From positions 1 to 10,231 of the forward strand of contig DEPC01000030.1 in NCBI GenBank assembly GCA_002358555.1: a DNA stretch of 10,231 nt. The letters run 5' to 3'. The stretch comes from Hungatella sp. UBA3402 (lineage in GTDB: Bacteria > Bacillota > Clostridia > Lachnospirales > Lachnospiraceae). The translations under genes and the position numbers were made by a program. Positions 5,848-10,231 of this stretch are shown here, piece by piece (positions within the stretch are counted from its first letter, which is position 1; every line of letters starts with the position of its first letter). The notes below the pieces were generated by a model. It saw only the letters and a list, made by a program, of their open reading frames with translations, was not told the DNA's origin and ran no database searches.

Positions 5848-7182
5848 ATGTTACAGAAGTTAGAAAAATTTTTCATGCCATTGGCTGAAAAAATAGGTAG
5901 AAATAAATATCTTATTGCAATACGTGACGGCTTCCTGCTGTCTATGCCGCTGCTGATTGTAGGTTCCTTTTTCCTGCTAATCGCCAATTTCCCCATACCA
6001 GGTTGGACGCAGTTTTGGGCACAGTTTTTTGGAGATAACTGGGCTTCTTATTTTTCCAAACCTACAGATGCTACATTCTCTATTATGGCAATTCTGGCTG
6101 TAATTGGAATTGGTTATTCCTTTGCAGAGCAGATGAAGGTAGACCGCCTCTTTGGCGCAGCGATTTCCCTGGTAAGCTGGTTCCTCATCATGCCTTATGA
6201 GATACTTTTTAATGGAGAAGTAGTAAGCGGGATCCCTCTGGGCTGGGTAGGTTCTAAGGGAATCTTTGTAGGTATTATTTGTGCGTTTGCTGCAGTTCAT
6301 ATCTATTCTTGGGTTGATAAAAAGGGTTGGGTTATCAAGATGCCTGATGGTGTCCCACCTACAGTAGAAAAATCCTTTGCAGCTTTGATTCCTGCTGGAG
6401 TATCCCTTTTAGTATTCTTTGTAATCAATGTAGTATTTGCAATGACTCCATATGAGAATGCATTTAACTTTGTTTTTGTTATTTTGCAGACCCCATTGTT
6501 AAAGCTTGGAAATACTCTGCCTGCTATGGTTATTGCCTATATATTCCTCCACTTTTTCTGGTTCTTCGGAGTGAATGGTGGTTCTGTTGTAGGTGCAGTA
6601 TTTAACCCGATTTTACAGACTCTTTCCGCAGAAAATTTGGCAGCATTGCAGGCTGGACAGCCAATTCCCAATATTATTTCACAGCAGTTTCAGGATTTGT
6701 TTGCTACGTTTGGCGGAGCAGGTTCCACCCTTTCCCTTCTAATTGCTATGTTGCTGTTCTGCCACTCTAAACGAGTGAAGGAATTAGGAAAGTTGGCATT
6801 TGTTCCAGGTATCTTTGGTATTAATGAACCAATTATTTTTGGTCTTCCCATTTTGTTAAATCCTTTGATGCTGGTTCCATTTATGCTTGTGCCTACTATC
6901 AATATCATTATTTCTTATTTCTGCATGAGTATTGGCCTGGTTCCTTTATGTACAGGTGTAGCAATCCCCTGGACCATGCCTGTTATTATTTCTGGATTCC
7001 TTGCAACTGGGTGGCAAGGTTCTGTGCTGCAAGCGCTTCTTTTGATACTGGGTGTATTCATCTATATGCCATTTATTAAGATGATGGATAAACAATATCT
7101 GGCTGACGAGACCAAAGCAACTGATAAAGATGATGATGACGATGATTTGTCTCTGGACGATTTATCCTTTGATGATTTATAA
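5848..7182 (+). CDS. PTS lactose/cellobiose-family IIC membrane permease
   Basis: This integral membrane component binds and moves the sugar while IIB phosphorylates it. It is 444 aa with about ten hydrophobic segments. The N-terminus has the family block AIRDGFLLSMPLLIVGS. The substrate-site loop has INEPIIFGLP with Glu327. In ChbC and LacE a histidine in WFFGIHG pairs with this Glu (His250 and Glu334 in Bacillus cereus ChbC, from memory). Here the same position is Asn243 (WFFGVNGG), and the 84-residue spacing to the Glu is exactly kept, so the substitution is real. It suggests a substrate differing from cellobiose or chitobiose. The C-terminus ends in an acidic repeat-like tail (DDDDDDLSLDDLSFDDL, 428-444), where lactose permeases carry a linker to IIB. 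It starts at ATG 5848 after AGGGGG. Confidence 0.94.
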   Translation: MLQKLEKFFMPLAEKIGRNKYLIAIRDGFLLSMPLLIVGSFFLLIANFPIPGWTQFWAQFFGDNWASYFSKPTDATFSIMAILAVIGIGYSFAEQMKVDRLFGAAISLVSWFLIMPYEILFNGEVVSGIPLGWVGSKGIFVGIICAFAAVHIYSWVDKKGWVIKMPDGVPPTVEKSFAALIPAGVSLLVFFVINVVFAMTPYENAFNFVFVILQTPLLKLGNTLPAMVIAYIFLHFFWFFGVNGGSVVGAVFNPILQTLSAENLAALQAGQPIPNIISQQFQDLFATFGGAGSTLSLLIAMLLFCHSKRVKELGKLAFVPGIFGINEPIIFGLPILLNPLMLVPFMLVPTINIIISYFCMSIGLVPLCTGVAIPWTMPVIISGFLATGWQGSVLQALLLILGVFIYMPFIKMMDKQYLADETKATDKDDDDDDLSLDDLSFDDL

Positions 7183-7248
7183 TTTGAATATCTAAGAATT
7201 CACGCAAAGGATATGCAAAGTTATTGTTGTAGAATGACCCTCGCATAG

Positions 7249-7279
7249 CGAGTAGCGGAGAAGAACTTTCCGCTACTCG
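7249..7279 (+). repeat. Strong intra-operon hairpin between IIC and the GrdB-like gene
   Basis: CGAGTAGCGGA (7249-7259) pairs perfectly with TCCGCTACTCG (7269-7279), 11 bp around a 9-nt loop, and is GC-richer than its surroundings. No T-tract follows, so it is not a standard terminator. A competing small hairpin, CTCG (7240-7243) with CGAG (7249-7252), shares its left arm. Likely roles are mRNA end protection or processing, or a dispersed palindromic repeat. It sits in a 176-nt gap with no clear promoter. Confidence 0.6.
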
Positions 7280-7358
7280 ATTGTAGATGCTCCGTTTTAA
7301 ATTTGTTTTTCTAATACTACAGCGAATATTTGAAAGTTTGTTTTTATGGAGGATAGTT

Positions 7359-7883
7359 ATGAAGATTGTGATGATATTTGACCAGATTCAATCTGGACTT
7401 GGAACAAAAGATGATATGATGGTTCCCTTGACAGGAAAAAAGGAAGCTGTTGGACCTGCTGTTATGATGCAGCCATTTTTAAAAGAAATTGATGCTCATG
7501 TTATGGCTTGTCTGTGCTGTGGCAATGGGACTTATCTGGAGAATCCTCAGGAGGTCAGTAGAAAACTATGTGCCATGGTAAAGAAGCTGCAGCCAGATGT
7601 AGTTATCTGTGGTCCTGCCTTTAATTATGCTGATTATGCAGCGATGTGTGCGAAAGTGGCTCTTGATATTAACAACACCACAGACAGCAAAGCATTTGCC
7701 GCTATGTCTCAAGAAAATGAAGGGGTAATTGCTGAGTACAAGGACCAGATTATGATTGTGAAAACACCAAAAAAGGGTGGCATGGGCTTAAATGATTCTT
7801 TAAAAAATATCTGTCATGTGGCAAAAGCTATGGCAGAAGATAGTGGAAATTTGGCAGCATTAAGACAAGAGGTATGTTTCTGA
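7359..7883 (+). CDS. GrdB-related protein: N-terminal glycine/betaine reductase B-like domain only
   Basis: It is a 174-aa cytoplasmic protein resembling the first half of the substrate-specific selenoprotein B subunit of glycine/sarcosine/betaine reductases. Matching family features are a short beta-strand start, VGPAV (31-35), the hallmark CGPAFNYADY (84-93) and MSQENEGV (116-123). A full GrdB is about 430 aa and carries selenocysteine in its C-terminal half; that half is missing here. The terminal TGA is followed at once by TAG and lies 1 nt before the next gene's ribosome site, so it is a real stop. A CLCC cluster (51-54) stands where GrdB has a single Cys-Gly. The ATG at 7359, 5 nt after GGAGGA, is preferred over one at 7287 that adds a hydrophobic stretch. 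It is co-transcribed with the glycosylasparaginase (15-nt gap). Function unknown. Confidence 0.75.
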   Translation: MKIVMIFDQIQSGLGTKDDMMVPLTGKKEAVGPAVMMQPFLKEIDAHVMACLCCGNGTYLENPQEVSRKLCAMVKKLQPDVVICGPAFNYADYAAMCAKVALDINNTTDSKAFAAMSQENEGVIAEYKDQIMIVKTPKKGGMGLNDSLKNICHVAKAMAEDSGNLAALRQEVCF

Positions 7884-7898
7884 TAGGAGGAAAAATCA

Positions 7899-8855
7899 AT
7901 GTGGGGAATGATTGCAACCTGGAGAATGGCATTGGAGGGTGTGACCAAGGGGTCCGAAATGCTGGAACAAGGTGGAAATGCCGGAGATGCAATAGAAGCT
8001 GCTATCCGAGAGGTGGAAGATTTTCCTTATTATAAATCTGTAGGATATGGCGGTCTTCCCAATGAAGAGATGGAAGTAGAGCTGGATGCAGCTTATATGG
8101 ACGGAGACACTTTGGATATTGGAGCAGTAGCGGCAATCAAGGATTATGCAAATCCTGTATCCATTGCTAGACGGTTGAGCAAAGAAAAGGTAAATATTCT
8201 TCTGGTAGGAGAGGGGGCAGAGAAATTTGCCCATAAAGAGGGATTTGAGCGCAAAAATATGCTGACTGACCGAGCAAAAACATTTTACCGGAAACGGAAA
8301 AAAGAGGTAATAGAGCAGGAGCTCAAGCCCTATGCAGGACATGATACCGTTGGCATGGTATGTCTGGATAATGAGGGAAAAGTGACGGCTGCCACTTCTA
8401 CCAGTGGACTATTTATGAAGAAAAAAGGACGTGTAGGCGATTCTCCGATTGCGGGTTCTGGATTTTATGCAGACAGCAAAGTTGGAGGCGCAAGTGCCAC
8501 TGGACTAGGGGAAGATTTGATGAAAGGCTGTATTTCCTATGAGATTGTTCGTCTGATGAAAGAGGGGATGCATCCACAAAAAGCCTGTGAAGAGGCAGTG
8601 AACCGTCTGGATGCAGAACTGAAAGAGCGTCGGGGAACTGCAGGAGATTTATCCTTGATTGCAATGAACAATAAAGGAGAATGGGGAGTAGCCACTAATA
8701 TTGAGGGATTTTCTTTTGCTGTGGCAGTGAAAGGGCAGGCTCCCGTGGTTTATCTTGTGACACGTCAGGAAGATGGACATTGCAGCTTTGAGGAGGCATC
8801 TGAGGAATGGATGGATAATTATATGAAAACCAGAATGGCTCCTGTGGAAGAATAA
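7899..8855 (+). CDS. N4-(beta-N-acetylglucosaminyl)-L-asparaginase (glycosylasparaginase), cytoplasmic
   Basis: This N-terminal-nucleophile hydrolase cleaves the GlcNAc-asparagine bond, giving aspartate and the glycosylamine, which decays to amino sugar and ammonia. The precursor is 318 aa and should self-cleave before Thr150 in GHDTVGMV into alpha and beta chains. Compared with the Flavobacterium enzyme (Thr152, Thr170, Arg180, Asp183, Thr203, Gly204; from memory), the equivalents are Thr150, Thr168 (TSTSG), Arg178 and Asp181 (GRVGDSP), Thr201 and Gly202 (SATG), all at identical spacing. Trp8 (ATW) matches the substrate-binding tryptophan. Unlike the secreted Flavobacterium and lysosomal human enzymes it has no signal peptide, so its substrate must be imported. 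The adjacent PTS is the obvious route. AGGAGG lies 8 nt upstream. A beta-aspartyl-peptidase activity is possible but less likely, because the glycosylasparaginase GRVGDSP block is intact. Confidence 0.92.
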   Translation: MWGMIATWRMALEGVTKGSEMLEQGGNAGDAIEAAIREVEDFPYYKSVGYGGLPNEEMEVELDAAYMDGDTLDIGAVAAIKDYANPVSIARRLSKEKVNILLVGEGAEKFAHKEGFERKNMLTDRAKTFYRKRKKEVIEQELKPYAGHDTVGMVCLDNEGKVTAATSTSGLFMKKKGRVGDSPIAGSGFYADSKVGGASATGLGEDLMKGCISYEIVRLMKEGMHPQKACEEAVNRLDAELKERRGTAGDLSLIAMNNKGEWGVATNIEGFSFAVAVKGQAPVVYLVTRQEDGHCSFEEASEEWMDNYMKTRMAPVEE

Positions 8856-8867
8856 AAGTGATATTCC

Positions 8868-8918
8868 AAAAAAGTTCCTCTAAGACTCCTGTAAATGTAG
8901 TCCCAGAGGAACTTTTTT
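8868..8918 (+). terminator. Rho-independent terminator closing the PTS operon
   Basis: AAAAAAGTTCCTCT (8868-8881) pairs perfectly over 14 bp with AGAGGAACTTTTTT (8905-8918), with an inner GACT/AGTC pairing (8884-8887, 8899-8902). The final six T complete an intrinsic terminator 12 nt after the glycosylasparaginase stop. The following 8919-9124 contains no promoter I can defend, so how the peptidase gene is transcribed is unclear. Confidence 0.9.
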
Positions 8919-9124
8919 GAAGTTGTTGACTATCAGGCGGTGTTCTTGAACTGAAATCTGCTTTCTGGCAGATATGAGTTACAATTTGTGATAGGTCTGT
9001 TCCAAATGAAAGAGACATAGCAGGATATATTGATTGAATTTAGGGAAAAGCTTGTGCAAATCAGATAATAGGAATGGATTTTCACATATACTCTAAAATA
9101 TGCCTGGGAAAGGAATGGAAAAAA

Positions 9125-10225
9125 GTGGAAGAGAAGATTTTAAGTAAGGTGGAAAGTCTAGAAAAAAAAATAATTGACGGAATTCTGGAGTTAGTAAGAA
9201 TCGATAGTGTAGAGACAGCACCAACACCAGATGCTCCCTTTGGTCCAGGGGTAAAAAAGGCTCTGGAGAAAGCTTTAGAGCTGGGACAACGCCTGGGATT
9301 TTGTACTGTGAATTTAGATAATCATATTGGCTATGTAGAGTATGGAGAAGGTGAAGATTATGTCTGTGCTATGGGCCATGTTGATGTGGTTCCTGTGGGA
9401 GACGGCTGGAAACAGCCACCTTTCAGCGGATATATGGAAGATGGTGTGATTTACAGCAGAGGAGTTCTGGACAATAAGGGGCCGATTTTAACCTGCCTTT
9501 ATGGGTTGTATGCATTAAAGGAATTAGGATATGAGCCAAAGCATAGGATACGGATTATCTTTGGCTGTGATGAGGAATCAGGATTTGAGGATTTGCATTA
9601 TTATCTGAAAAAAGAGAAACCACCCCTCTACGGATTTACGCCCGACTGTAAATTTCCTGTTGTGTATGCAGAACGGGGCAGAGCTTTAGTTCGTATAAAG
9701 GGAAAAGAATTGGAGCCATTTTTTGCCTTTGTGACCGAGTATTTTATTGGAGCAAAAAATACTGGAGACCGTCTGGGAATTGATTTTTCCCATCAAGAAT
9801 ATGGAATCATGGAGATGAGAGGATATAAATTGGGGGTAGAAGAAGGGATTCCTTATTTTGAGACCGCTTTAAGTTATCCTGCTGGGCATGAGATACAAGA
9901 AATTCTTGAGAAAATTACAGAAAAAGCGAAAGGATTAGAGGTAGTGCTGGTACAGAATTATAATCCTGTAGTATTTGATAAAGACAGCCAGATGGTGAGA
10001 GCCTTGACGGAATGTTATGAGACAGTAACTGGACAGGACGGAACACCAGTGACAACCACAGGAGGTACCTATGCAAAGGCTATGCCTGGTATCGTCCCCT
10101 TTGGACCTAGCTTTCCTGGCCAGAAGGGAATCGGACATAATCCTAACGAGTGGATGGCAGTGGAGGATTTGATGAAAAATGCCAAAATCTATGCATTAGG
10201 ATTGTATCGTCTAGGAAGTCTGTAA
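9125..10225 (+). CDS. M20-family metallo-dipeptidase, PepV/Sapep-like, with short lid domain
   Basis: It is a cytoplasmic two-metal (Zn or Mn) peptidase that cleaves dipeptides or short N-acyl amino acids. Numbered from GTG 9125, the metal ligands are His85 (GHVDV), Asp116 (GVLDNKG), Glu151 with the general base Glu150 (CDEESG), Asp174 (TPDCKFP) and His338 (GHNPNE). All are present. GTG 9125 is preferred: an AAAGGA site lies 10 nt upstream, and the N-terminus then has the family length. The ATG at 9074 has AGGA directly abutting it and adds 17 unrelated residues. At 366 aa it is about 100 residues shorter than typical PepV/Sapep proteins (about 465). The loss falls in the lid between Asp174 and the C-terminal catalytic block. 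The gene follows the glycosylasparaginase but is separated by a terminator. PepV with glycosylasparaginase also occurs in the Lactobacillus casei alf-2 cluster, which suggests trimming of glyco-dipeptides. Confidence 0.9.
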   Translation: MEEKILSKVESLEKKIIDGILELVRIDSVETAPTPDAPFGPGVKKALEKALELGQRLGFCTVNLDNHIGYVEYGEGEDYVCAMGHVDVVPVGDGWKQPPFSGYMEDGVIYSRGVLDNKGPILTCLYGLYALKELGYEPKHRIRIIFGCDEESGFEDLHYYLKKEKPPLYGFTPDCKFPVVYAERGRALVRIKGKELEPFFAFVTEYFIGAKNTGDRLGIDFSHQEYGIMEMRGYKLGVEEGIPYFETALSYPAGHEIQEILEKITEKAKGLEVVLVQNYNPVVFDKDSQMVRALTECYETVTGQDGTPVTTTGGTYAKAMPGIVPFGPSFPGQKGIGHNPNEWMAVEDLMKNAKIYALGLYRLGSL

Positions 10226-10231
10226 TAAAAT

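Noticed and set aside
7287..7358. Upstream start for the GrdB-like gene giving a hydrophobic N-terminus
   Set aside because: The strong GGAGGA at 7348-7353 serves ATG 7359, and the family N-terminus begins there. The extra hydrophobic residues are probably translated leader DNA, not a signal peptide.
7881..7883. TGA ending the GrdB-like gene as a selenocysteine codon
   Set aside because: GrdB is a selenoprotein, so this was checked. The next codon is TAG, the next gene's AGGAGG starts at 7885, and GrdB's Sec lies far more C-terminal. It is an ordinary stop.
8919..9073. Promoter for the M20 peptidase
   Set aside because: TTGACT (8926), TTGAAC (8946), TACAAT (8980) and TATATT (9026) occur, but no -35/-10 pair has 16-18 bp spacing, so none is annotated.
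9074..9124. ATG 9074 as start of the M20 peptidase
   Set aside because: Its only AGGA abuts the ATG, and the 17 added residues do not fit the family. GTG 9125 has a better-placed site, though this is not proven.

Overview
The window is about 40% GC by eye, rich in AAA/GAA/AGA codons, with strong AGGAGG ribosome sites and canonical sigma-A promoters. All genes are on the + strand. This points to a low-GC Bacillota, most likely an anaerobic gut Clostridia of the Lachnospiraceae type. A flavin reductase and a GrdB-like protein fit that guess, but the genus cannot be read from the sequence.

Layout: (1) 2-685, the 3' end of a large FAD-dependent reductase/dehydrogenase. (2) 686-1022, a gene-free stretch with a three-way-junction RNA or terminator element, a second dyad and a clear promoter. 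(3) 1023-2351, aspartate kinase. (4) 2541-2798, an HPr paralogue with its own promoter and terminator. (5) 2946-4853, a LicR/MtlR-type PRD activator with a TTG start. (6) 5132-7182, lactose/cellobiose-family PTS IIA, IIB and IIC. (7) 7359-8855, a short GrdB-like protein and a glycosylasparaginase, separated from IIC by a strong intra-operon hairpin and closed by a terminator. (8) 9125-10225, an M20 metallo-dipeptidase of the PepV/Sapep type with a short lid.

Reading the parts together: the PRD activator, HPr paralogue and PTS look like one regulated uptake system. A nearly identical 19-bp dyad (TTCCTA-N5-TAGGAA) lies upstream of both the regulator gene and the PTS operon, so it is the probable operator. 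The cargo enzyme is a cytoplasmic N4-(beta-N-acetylglucosaminyl)-L-asparaginase with every catalytic residue at family spacing. I therefore infer that the PTS imports and phosphorylates a glycosyl-amino acid such as GlcNAc-Asn, left over from host N-glycoproteins. The asparaginase would release aspartate and amino-sugar phosphate, and the dipeptidase would trim short glycopeptides. This resembles the Lactobacillus casei alf-2 cluster (glycosylasparaginase plus PepV, but with an MFS permease and a sugar kinase), with a PTS replacing permease and kinase. The GrdB-like protein has no obvious role in that scheme and is the least explained part. The substrate assignment is inference; the gene families are well supported.
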